From assembly GCF_000172795.2 (NCBI RefSeq), contig NZ_CP020947.1:933001-997000 (forward strand): a DNA stretch of 64,000 nt, written 5' to 3'. The notes under the pieces are model-generated. The model ran no database searches. It saw only the letters and a list, made by a program, of their open reading frames with translations, and was not told where the DNA came from. The stretch is from Rhizobium sp. CIAT894 (GTDB lineage Bacteria > Pseudomonadota > Alphaproteobacteria > Rhizobiales > Rhizobiaceae). Numbering within the stretch: position 1 is the first letter of the stretch; every line of letters begins with the position of its first letter. Positions 57,594-64,000 of the stretch are shown here, piece after piece. The position numbers and the translations under genes were made by a program.

Positions 57594-58103
57594 TCATCGG
57601 GCCGCCATATCGCGCCGCACCAGATGCTGGACCCCGTCCGGCATCGTCTCGATGAGGTCACGCAGCGGCATCGGTTGCAGATTGAACCGATCGAGTGCGG
57701 CCCGGCTTGGCAAAGCCCAGCAAAATTCCAGATCGGCTGCGCCGTCACGGATACGGTGGACGATATCGGTTTCATGGAAGGGCAGGGCGCTCAGGAGCTC
57801 CGCCTCATAGTAGAAACCGACTTCATGAACCCTTCGTCCCGCGAGCTCGAAAAAATTCTCGATGATGAAGCGCAATGGCCCGACCGTGGCCTGGCAGCCG
57901 ATCTCCTCTTCTATTTCGCGGGCAAGCGTTTCTGCGCCCGCCTCGTGAAACTCCACGCGCCCGCCGGGCAGGACCCAGAAAGTGTCGCCGACGACGCGAT
58001 GGATGAGGATATGGCCATGGGATCGGATCAATGCACCGGCCCGCAATTGGAAGCGGGAATTGCTGGCATCCAGCACGATCATGGTTCGAGCAGCATCGTC
58101 CAT
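57594..58103 (-). CDS. NUDIX hydrolase
   Basis: 169 aa from the ATG at 58103. The Nudix box GGRVEFHEAGAETLAREIEEEIG is complete. Upstream HGHILIHRVVGDTFWVLPGG is typical. It hydrolyses a nucleoside diphosphate linked to another group; the substrate is unknown. The 3' end lies 63 nt from the IS110 insertion and is undamaged. Confidence 0.9.
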   Translation of the reverse strand: MDDAARTMIVLDASNSRFQLRAGALIRSHGHILIHRVVGDTFWVLPGGRVEFHEAGAETLAREIEEEIGCQATVGPLRFIIENFFELAGRRVHEVGFYYEAELLSALPFHETDIVHRIRDGAADLEFCWALPSRAALDRFNLQPMPLRDLIETMPDGVQHLVRRDMAAR

Positions 58104-58187
58104 GGTTCTGAGTCCTCCAATATGCGGCAAAAGGGCTGATCTCTGGTTCTGGAGGCCGACAATAGGCCAGATTGCCTCCTCCGCGCT

Positions 58188-58323
58188 CCCTCATTCCTGT
58201 GCTCGTCACAGGAATCCAGCCACCGCGCGTCGGCGCGGTGAATGACTCATGTAACGTGAAAGAGTTTCTCGCGCCCAAGGACTTGGGCGCACTGGATTCC
58301 TGTGACAGGCACAGGAATGAGGG
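58188..58323. repeat. Large cruciform-type repeat (CCCTCATTCCTGTG)
   Basis: CCCTCATTCCTGTG...CACAGGAATCCAG and the inverted copy CTGGATTCCTGTGAC...CACAGGAATGAGGG form arms of about 31 bp. Inside are CCGCGC/GCGCGG and GCGCCCAAG/CTTGGGCGC stems. It fills the 327-nt gap between the NUDIX gene and the metallopeptidase gene. Confidence 0.85.
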
Positions 58324-58430
58324 TGGGGATAGGGCGGCGCCTCATGGCAGCGAAGCGGCCGTTTGGCACTTTTCGCGCTGCATCAGTGAAGTTCGCCGCG
58401 ACACCCTTCTCCAGCAACTCACCCCACCCG

Positions 58431-59501
58431 CTACGACGCCGTCGCAGCCCCCTGGATCAGCCGGTGCAGATATTCGAGCTTTACCACCACGGGTGAAGAC
58501 AGCACGAAGGGGTAGGAGTCGGGCTGGCCCATGCTGCGCTGGATAGCGTTGATCGCCAGGCTGAGCGGCACCCAGGCGCTGACCAGCTGTTCGGCGCTTT
58601 TCGCCCGGTAGGGGAGGAAATCCACCTCGCCCGCTATTTCCTCATGGCCGCGCGGATCGATGGCGATGCCGAAGGCGCGGGCGGTTTCGAGCGTGTCGAC
58701 GATATGGAGGTAATGGGCGAAACATTCGGCGAAATCCTCCCAGGGGTGGGATGCCGCATAGGCGCTGATGAAATTGTCCTGCCAGCCCAAGGGCGCGCCG
58801 CCGGCATAGTGGTTTTGCAGGGCGGCTGCATAATCCTGCCGTTCGTCACCGAAAACGGCGCGGAAATCCGCAAGGCCATTCTGGTCACGCACCAGCTTGT
58901 TCCAGATGAAATGGCCGCTCTCGTGGCGGAAATGCCCGAGCAGCGTGCGGTAGGGTTCGTTCATCGAGCTGCGCGCCTGTTCGCGCGTCGCATCGTCGGC
59001 TTCGGCGGCGCGGATGGTGATCAGGCCTTCCTCGTGGCCGGTCATGGCCGGCACGACATAACCGTTGCTCTCGATCGAATCCTCGAGGAAATCGAAAACC
59101 AGGCCACCTTGAGGATCCTGCATCCGATCGGGATGCGGCAGCCTCCAGCGCAAGAGCGAATAAAACAGATGACGCTGCGCCTGGCTGATGCGCCGCCAGC
59201 GATCGATGCCGTTCTGGGTATCGGTGTTCGGGACCAGCCGGTTATGGCGGCAGGCAACGCAGAATTCGCTTTCGCTATCGCCGTCCACCAGCCAGTTGCA
59301 GATATCGAGGCCGGCATTGGCGCAGAAGCGGACGTCGCGCTCGGGATTCGAAACAAGCTGCCAGAGCGTCTCGTCGCGCGGCTCCAGCGCATGCATGGCG
59401 AGATCATCCGGCCGGAAGCCCAGCCGATGGTTGCAGCGCACGCAATGGCGGTTGTCGAAGTGGACGACCTGATCGCAGTTGTCGCAGGCGAAAAGCTTCA
59501 T
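58431..59501 (-). CDS. Zinc-binding metallopeptidase family protein (DUF2248-like)
   Basis: 356 aa. Two N-terminal zinc-ribbon knuckles (ACDNCDQ...CVRCNHRLGF; RFCANA...FCVACRHNRL) precede a peptidase-like domain with HESGHFIWN (HExxH-like, HESGH) and DFAECFAHYLHIVDTL. The family is described as putative zinc-binding peptidases; the substrate is unknown. No signal peptide, so cytoplasmic. Confidence 0.85.
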   Translation of the reverse strand: MKLFACDNCDQVVHFDNRHCVRCNHRLGFRPDDLAMHALEPRDETLWQLVSNPERDVRFCANAGLDICNWLVDGDSESEFCVACRHNRLVPNTDTQNGIDRWRRISQAQRHLFYSLLRWRLPHPDRMQDPQGGLVFDFLEDSIESNGYVVPAMTGHEEGLITIRAAEADDATREQARSSMNEPYRTLLGHFRHESGHFIWNKLVRDQNGLADFRAVFGDERQDYAAALQNHYAGGAPLGWQDNFISAYAASHPWEDFAECFAHYLHIVDTLETARAFGIAIDPRGHEEIAGEVDFLPYRAKSAEQLVSAWVPLSLAINAIQRSMGQPDSYPFVLSSPVVVKLEYLHRLIQGAATAS

Positions 59502-59591
59502 CTTATGTCCCTGCCATGAGGGTGGGCGGATTAAAAAATGCCTGCCGCGCGAGGCGCAGCAGGCATGGTTGATAACGGATGAGCTTAGGGC

Positions 59592-59783
59592 TCAGAGCCG
59601 GTCCACAGCGCCCTTGAGCTTGTCCTTGACCTTGCCGGTTGCGACCTGGCCTTTGCCCTTGGCTTCCTGAACGGCGCCCTTGGCTTGCATTTCGCGATCA
59701 TCGGTGGCTTTGCCGACGGCCTGTTTGGTCTTGCCGGCAATTTCGTTTGCCTTGCCTGAGATCTTGTCGCTGGTGCTACCCAT
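59592..59783 (-). CDS. CsbD family stress-response protein
   Basis: 63 aa with an AAGGAG site. The repetitive, charged KISGKANEIAGKTKQAVGKATDD and EMQAKGAVQEAKGKGQ are the CsbD pattern. CsbD proteins are small, abundant general-stress proteins of unknown mechanism, often sigma-dependent in their expression. Confidence 0.93.
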   Translation of the reverse strand: MGSTSDKISGKANEIAGKTKQAVGKATDDREMQAKGAVQEAKGKGQVATGKVKDKLKGAVDRL

Positions 59784-59884
59784 ATGTGATGTCTCCTTCG
59801 TCAAGCATGGGCCTCGTGCCCGTGTTTGCCGAAATGAAACGTCAGCCGGCGCAATTCGTTCCAGCTTTATCAGGCCAACTCTTA

Positions 59885-60490
59885 TCAGGCGTGGCCGGCT
59901 TCGGCCGAAAGCATGGCCGCGGTCACGCCCATGCCGGCAAGCGCCCGCTCGTATTTGTCGTCGAGACTGCGATCGAAGATCAGTTCCTCGTTGGCCGGGC
60001 AGGTAAGCCAGCCATTGTTGACCACCTCGTTTTCCAGCTGGCCGGCGCCCCAAGAGGAATAGCCGAGCAGCATGGTCGCGCGCGTCGGCCCATCGCCCTT
60101 GGAGATGGCGCGCACGATATCGAGCGTCGCCGTCAGGCAGATGTCGTCGCTGACGGGGATCGAGGAGTCGCTGGAATAATCGTCCGAATGCAGCACGAAG
60201 CCGCGGCCGCTTTCCACCGGGCCGCCGGTCTGGATCGGAAAGTCGCGCGCCCGTTTCGGCAGCACGATCGAATCTTCCTGCTTGATCATGTCGAGATGCA
60301 AGAGCACATCGGTGAAGGTCAGGCTCTGCGGCCGGTTGATGACGAAGCCCATGGCGCCGGCATCCGAATGCGCGCAGATATAGATCACCGTGCGCGCGAA
60401 GTTGCGGTCTTCCATACCGGGCATGGCAATGAGGAACTGGCCATCGAAGAAGCCACGTTCCCGTCTGTTCTTCAGCGTCGATAAGGACAT
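59885..60490 (-). CDS. YqgE/AlgH family protein
   Basis: 201 aa from the ATG at 60490. [38 protein letters not shown] and the C-terminal [21 protein letters not shown] are diagnostic of UPF0301. The family was linked to alginate regulation in Pseudomonas, but its biochemical role is unknown. It is divergent from the DsbD-like gene. Confidence 0.93.
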   Translation of the reverse strand: MSLSTLKNRRERGFFDGQFLIAMPGMEDRNFARTVIYICAHSDAGAMGFVINRPQSLTFTDVLLHLDMIKQEDSIVLPKRARDFPIQTGGPVESGRGFVLHSDDYSSDSSIPVSDDICLTATLDIVRAISKGDGPTRATMLLGYSSWGAGQLENEVVNNGWLTCPANEELIFDRSLDDKYERALAGMGVTAAMLSAEAGHA

Positions 60491-60630
60491 CGTTCCTCCT
60501 GCTGCCAACCGCACCGAGGCCTTGACAAGAGAAGCATGGGCCAATGTCACACATCAATCAACTGAAAATGAAGATTTAAATCGCCGCGACTTCTGGCGGC
60601 GAAACCTCAGTTTCGGTAAACCGTTGTTCC

Positions 60631-61482
60631 ATGATGATTATTTCCTCGGTCTCGCGTCGGCTTTTCATGGCGGTCTTTTCGGCGGCCGCAGCTCTTGTCC
60701 CCCTTTGTTCCGCCCATGCGGAAATGAGCGCCTGGGCGGACAATGAGGGCGGCCGCATGCGGCTGGTGGCGCTGGCACCCGATGCCGGCGGCAAAATCCG
60801 CGCCGCTCTGCAGATCGAGCCGAAGCCCGGCTGGATCACCTATTGGAAAGAGCCCGGCGGCAACGGTATTCCGCCTCAGGTGACCATGGCGGCGGGCAGC
60901 GGCGTCACGCTCGATGCCATCGGCTATCCCGTTCCCAAACATTTTTTCAACGGTGCGATCGAGGATATCGCCTATGATGCGCCGGTGACGCTGCCGCTGT
61001 CCTTGACGGCGGCAGGCAAGGGGCCGGTCGCGATCGACGCCTTGGCCTTCATCGGCATCTGCAGGGATATCTGCATACCCTTCCAGGCGAATTTTCAGCT
61101 GAAGCTCGGCCCCGCCATCCAGTCGCACCCGGAGGAGGAGGCGATCCTTCAGGCGGCCGATGCAAGGCTGCCGAAGCCGCCGTCGGCCGATTTCGACGTG
61201 ACCGCGCATGCGATGTCGCCAGACAGGAAGACGCTGTCGCTGACGCTGGTCTTGCCGGCCAAGGGTTCAGGCGAGAGCAAGGGCGCCCCCGATATCATCG
61301 TCACCGGGCCGAGCGGTTATGCCTTCACCAAGCAGATCGGCGGTAAACGCGACGGCGCCATCTTCAAGGTCGATGTCGCCATCGGCAAGTTGCCTGATAA
61401 TTACGACATATCGGGCAAGCGCTGGGGTGTGCTGGTCATCGACGGCGCGCGGGCGATGGAGACCGCACTTGCCTTTGAATGA
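60631..61482 (+). CDS. DsbD N-terminal-like exported protein
   Basis: 283 aa. A signal peptide (LFMAVFSAAAALVPLCSAHA) is followed by a DsbD-alpha-like domain (IEPKPGWITYWKEPGGNGIPPQV, LPLSLTAAGKG). It has a CRDIC pair (FIGICRDICIPFQ) that matches the redox Cys positions of DsbD/ScsB N-terminal domains. The membrane and thioredoxin parts of DsbD are absent. It may accept electrons in the periplasm from another protein; the partner is not here. Confidence 0.82.
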   Translation: MMIISSVSRRLFMAVFSAAAALVPLCSAHAEMSAWADNEGGRMRLVALAPDAGGKIRAALQIEPKPGWITYWKEPGGNGIPPQVTMAAGSGVTLDAIGYPVPKHFFNGAIEDIAYDAPVTLPLSLTAAGKGPVAIDALAFIGICRDICIPFQANFQLKLGPAIQSHPEEEAILQAADARLPKPPSADFDVTAHAMSPDRKTLSLTLVLPAKGSGESKGAPDIIVTGPSGYAFTKQIGGKRDGAIFKVDVAIGKLPDNYDISGKRWGVLVIDGARAMETALAFE

Positions 61483-61572
61483 CCGGCTCTTATAGTCGCG
61501 GCAGAGCCCCTGCGGCGCCCGCCGCCCAGCCGGAATCCCAAAACCTAAAAACCGGAACTCAAGGAGAAGATC

Positions 61573-62058
61573 ATGACCATCGCGATCGGCGACAAGCTTC
61601 CTGCCGCCACCTTCAAGGAAAAGACCGCCGACGGCCCGGTCGAAATCACAACCGAACAGCTCTTCTCCGGCAAGCGCGTCGTGCTGTTTGCCGTGCCGGG
61701 CGCCTTCACGCCCACCTGCTCGCTGAACCATCTGCCGGGTTATCTGGAAAACCGCGACACCATCCTCGGCAAGGGCGTTGACGACATCGCTGTCATCGCC
61801 GTGAACGACTGGCACGTGATGGGCGCCTGGGCGCAATCCTCCGGCGGCCTGGGCAAGATCCACTTCCTCGCCGATTGGGACGCCGGCTTCACCAAGGCCG
61901 TCGGCCTCGACGCCGACCTCTCCGCCGGCAGCCTCGGCCTGCGCTCCAAGCGCTATTCGATGCTGGTTGAAGACGGCGTCGTCAAAGCCTTGAACGTCGA
62001 AGAAAGCCCGGGCCAGGCAACGGTTTCGGGTGCTGCGGCGATGCTGGAACTGCTCTGA
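61573..62058 (+). CDS. Peroxiredoxin (Prx5-type)
   Basis: 161 aa. The active-site block VPGAFTPTCSLNHLPGYLEN contains the peroxidatic Cys; I see no other Cys, so it is a 1-Cys form. VNDWHVMGAWAQ and RSKRYSMLVEDGVVK are typical of the Prx5/AhpE-like group that reduces peroxides with glutathione or glutaredoxin. A strong AAGGAGA site precedes the ATG. Confidence 0.95.
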   Translation: MTIAIGDKLPAATFKEKTADGPVEITTEQLFSGKRVVLFAVPGAFTPTCSLNHLPGYLENRDTILGKGVDDIAVIAVNDWHVMGAWAQSSGGLGKIHFLADWDAGFTKAVGLDADLSAGSLGLRSKRYSMLVEDGVVKALNVEESPGQATVSGAAAMLELL

Positions 62059-62082
62059 GTTTGCGATAGATGTCGGGCGGGA

Positions 62083-62250
62083 GGCTGCCCCTCATCCTAA
62101 CCCTCTCCCCGTTCTGACGGGGCGAGGGGACGTGCCCTGCGAAACGTTGGCGAGGGACGGAGAGGGCGCGGCATATTCCCTTCGCCCCGTTTACGGGGGT
62201 CCGAAGGACGGGTCGAGACCCGTGGCTCGACCCCGGTCGGTGGCGGCAGC
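62083..62250. repeat. REP-like element after the peroxiredoxin gene
   Basis: CTGCCCCTCATCC, CTCTCCCCGTTCTGACGGGG, GGGACGTGCCCTGCGAAACG, TTCGCCCCGTTTACGGGG and GGCGGCAGCCGGATGAGG are present. A stretch GGGTCGAGACCCGTGGCTCG near 62210 is not seen in other copies. Confidence 0.82.
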
Positions 62251-62266
62251 CGGATGAGGGACGCAC

Positions 62267-62391
62267 GCCAACGGCGAGTTTGCCGGAATCGCGCCCCAAA
62301 CTCCGTCATCCCAGGCCTCCGAGCCTGGGATCCACGCCCGGTGCGGTCGAGGGCGGAATGGATCCTCGGGTCAAGCCCGAGGAGGACGGAG
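62267..62391. repeat. Composite palindromic repeat (CTCCGTCAT family)
   Basis: The leader GCCAACGGCGAGTTTG, then CTCCGTCAT (62301), the hairpin CCCAGGCCTCCGAGCCTGGG, the hairpin CCTCGGGTCAAGCCCGAGG and GACGGAG (to 62391). The architecture equals the 27.5-kb copy. With the REP element it explains most of the 450-nt gap; no gene is seen. Confidence 0.85.
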
Positions 62392-62508
62392 AGTGGGGTG
62401 GTTTTTGGAGTAAGACAGCGATGTTTGGCGGGATGGGGGGGCGTTGCGCCTCCGTCGATCGTACTCCTTAGCGCGCTTCACGCTCAGGCTTGACCTCGGG
62501 CGCTCCGC

Positions 62509-62916
62509 TTACGCCGTGAACTCGTCAATTTGCGGCTCCGGCAAAATTGTCGCGGGACCGGAAACCCAATGAAGTTGGTCTAAGAAGGTCGTGAGCCTGT
62601 GAACGGCTCGTTCTGGCGGTTCCGTCCGCGTCCACTGCCGGTGTTCCACGGCCGTATCGATATAGCGGAATTCGATCAGGCCCGATGGTTGCGCTGAAAT
62701 CCGAAGATGGGCCACCGAGGGCGGGGGGTGCCCAGTTTGTTGGATGCACAGATCAGCCATTGATGTCCATCCAAACAGCGGGTGCCGAAGTGAACTATGA
62801 GCGATGAAATCCGCGAGTTGCTCGACCCCCAGCAAGGCCGACGAAAAGCTTTCGTCTGCCGAACTTTCTCGTACACTGCGAATATGGTCGACAATGAGGT
62901 GCCACGGTCTGATCAT
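62509..62916 (-). CDS. Hypothetical protein
   Basis: 135 aa from the ATG at 62916; the frame is open to 63006. The composition looks protein-like (ALLGVEQLADFIAHSSLRHPLFGW; SGLIEFRYIDTAVEHRQW), with no signal peptide or membrane segment. I do not recognise a family. The ribosome site is weak, so start and even coding status are uncertain. Confidence 0.5.
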   Translation of the reverse strand: MIRPWHLIVDHIRSVRESSADESFSSALLGVEQLADFIAHSSLRHPLFGWTSMADLCIQQTGHPPPSVAHLRISAQPSGLIEFRYIDTAVEHRQWTRTEPPERAVHRLTTFLDQLHWVSGPATILPEPQIDEFTA

Positions 62917-63017
62917 GGAGCAAGTCTGGCTCTGAAGCACCGGGCTGTCAAATGGCCGCACCTCCCTATCCCGCAATAATAAGGTCGCTAACAAATCCCG
63001 CCTCAATCTCGCCGCAA

Positions 63018-63049
63018 TCGTTATAACATAACCGTAATGTTATTACATT
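63018..63049 (+). promoter_or_regulatory. Candidate Zur operator upstream of the azt operon
   Basis: Overlapping AT-rich palindromes lie here: GTTATAAC (63020-63027), ATAACAT / ATGTTAT arms (63023-63043) and GTAATGTTATTAC (63034-63046). Zur boxes have this GTTATAAC-type composition, and the genes downstream encode a probable zinc importer. Confidence 0.6.
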
Positions 63050-63062
63050 TTAGGATCAGCCA

Positions 63063-63191
63063 ATGCCCCCCAGCCCCGATCGCCCCTCCGTCAGCCTGCT
63101 GGGACAGTCGGCTCTTTCAAGGGTGATCGGCATCTCGTTGGCGGTTGCCGTCCTCTGGCTGGCGATCCATTGGGCGGTTCTGCTGCCATGA
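63063..63191 (+). CDS. 42-aa membrane ORF upstream of aztA
   Basis: An ATG at 63063 with a good AGGA site gives a 42-residue peptide. It has a polar N-terminus (PPSPDRPSVS) and one membrane helix (VIGISLAVAVLWLAIHWAVLL). Its TGA overlaps the aztA ATG (ATGA), so the two are coupled. It is the first ORF after the candidate Zur box. I know no named family; it could be a leader peptide or a small transporter subunit. Confidence 0.55.
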   Translation: MPPSPDRPSVSLLGQSALSRVIGISLAVAVLWLAIHWAVLLP

Positions 63192-63937
63192 TGCCGGTGA
63201 TCCGTATCGACAATCTGACGGTCGCCTATAACCGGCACCCCGCCATCCATCACGTCTCCGGTGCCTTTGCGCCCGGCAGCCTGACGGCGATTGCCGGGCC
63301 GAACGGGGCGGGTAAGTCGACGCTGTTGAAGGCGATCATGGGGGAGCTTCGCCCGGCCGAGGGCAGGGTCGAGCATCGGCTGGGGCGGGCGGAGTTCGGT
63401 TATCTCCCGCAGGCGGCCGAGATCGACCGGCGCTTTCCGATCTCGGTCATCGACACCGTCATGCTCGGCGCTTGGAAGACGGCAGGCGCCTTCGGCCGCA
63501 TCGCGCCGGGCGAGATCAAAAGGGCAGGCGAGGCGTTGTCCGCGGTCGGCCTCGAAGGTTTCGGAAAACGCCATGTCGGATCGCTGTCGGCCGGACAGTT
63601 CCAGCGTGTGCTTTTTGCCCGCCTGTTGCTGCAGGATGCCGGCATCATCCTGCTCGACGAGCCGTTTACGGCAATCGATGCCCGCACCACCAAAGACCTC
63701 ATCGATATCGTCACCCGCTGGCATGGCGAGGGCCGCACCGTTATCGCCGTGCTGCATGATTTCGAACTCGTCCGGGCGCATTTCCCCGAGACCCTGCTGC
63801 TTGCCCGCGAGCTGGTGGGATGGGGGCCGACCGCCGAGGTCATGTCGTCGGCCAATCTGCTGAAAGCCCGCGCCATGGCCGAGCGCTGGGACGAGGATGC
63901 CGAGGCTTGCGGCCCCGAACAGGTGCCGGCGGCATGA
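63188..63937 (+). CDS. aztA: Zinc ABC transporter ATP-binding protein (AztA-like)
   Basis: 249 aa. The ABC motifs are intact: GPNGAGKSTLLKAIMG (Walker A), YLPQAAEIDRRFPISVIDTV (Q-loop), SLSAGQFQRVLFARLLLQD (signature), IILLDEPFTAID (Walker B) and VLHDFELV (switch His). YNRHPAIHHVSG and the metal-type Q-loop region point to the AztA/ZnuC group of zinc or manganese importers. The candidate Zur operator supports zinc. The permease gene overlaps downstream. Confidence 0.85.
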   Translation: MMPVIRIDNLTVAYNRHPAIHHVSGAFAPGSLTAIAGPNGAGKSTLLKAIMGELRPAEGRVEHRLGRAEFGYLPQAAEIDRRFPISVIDTVMLGAWKTAGAFGRIAPGEIKRAGEALSAVGLEGFGKRHVGSLSAGQFQRVLFARLLLQDAGIILLDEPFTAIDARTTKDLIDIVTRWHGEGRTVIAVLHDFELVRAHFPETLLLARELVGWGPTAEVMSSANLLKARAMAERWDEDAEACGPEQVPAA

Positions 63938-64000
63938 CGGCTTACGATCTCTTCCTCGCGCCCTTTGCCGATTTCGGCTTCATGCGCCGGGCGCTCGTCG
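63934..64000 (+). CDS. Metal ABC transporter permease, start only
   Basis: The ATG at 63934 overlaps the aztA stop. The first residues (TAYDLFLAPFADFGFMRRALV) match the N-terminus of AztB/ZnuB-type permeases. The rest is outside the window. Confidence 0.75.
   Translation, partial: MTAYDLFLAPFADFGFMRRALV

Overview
The window reads as chromosomal DNA of a Rhizobiales bacterium, most likely Rhizobium (R. leguminosarum/etli type). It is GC-rich and codon use looks uniform. Family-level markers point the same way: DUF982, BA14K, DUF1344, IalB and DUF1902 genes, the ctaC-ctaD-ctaB-ctaG-ctaE oxidase operon, the AztA-type zinc transporter, and many palindromic intergenic repeats. Most genes are core metabolism or housekeeping. 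I saw no tRNA, rRNA, CRISPR array or prophage.

Left part (1-16.5 kb): the 3' part of a GbcA-like Rieske oxygenase; a four-copy 59-bp hairpin array; BA14K and DUF982 proteins; a CorA/ZntB transporter; an acyl-CoA dehydrogenase/enoyl-CoA hydratase pair; an MBL-fold hydrolase; a divergent SDR/HxlR pair with a strong palindromic operator; tlyA and an RlmD/TrmA-type methyltransferase; DUF4424; a chemoreceptor; and dxs.

Middle part (16.5-44 kb): a phospholipase D-like protein, pirin, an SDR, xseB and a histone-deacetylase-like protein. Then come a thioesterase, a 2H phosphoesterase, a tiny Gly/Asp-rich secreted protein, the biotin transporter genes bioM-bioN-bioY, a YcaQ-type glycosylase, ribB-aroC and a GGDEF-EAL protein. 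These are followed by DUF1344, a frameshifted DUF1902 pseudogene, a phosphatase, fabI, a DnaJ-domain protein, a lipoprotein, pdxH, a polysaccharide deacetylase, a DacF-like carboxypeptidase with a SPOR-like end, a MazG-like protein, a GNAT protein, tldD, a dxs 3'-end remnant and ialB.

Right part (44-64 kb): the aa3 oxidase operon ctaC-D-B-(small ORF)-G-E, ending in a clear terminator. An IS4-type element and a CPT-like kinase gene follow. Next is DUF983-SURF1-ispH-thrB-rnhA, then an IS110 element with a structured upstream non-coding region (candidate bridge RNA) inserted in a REP-like repeat. The window ends with NUDIX, a zinc-binding metallopeptidase, CsbD, YqgE, a DsbD-like protein, a peroxiredoxin, a hypothetical protein and a zinc-regulated-looking transporter operon (42-aa ORF, aztA, start of the permease gene).

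The most distinctive content is non-coding. At least three families of palindromic repeats occupy the intergenic spaces, and two different insertion sequences sit exactly inside members of them. The best candidates for something undescribed are the hairpin family with a fixed loop and covarying stems, the IS110 upstream RNA, and the 42-aa membrane ORF coupled to aztA.
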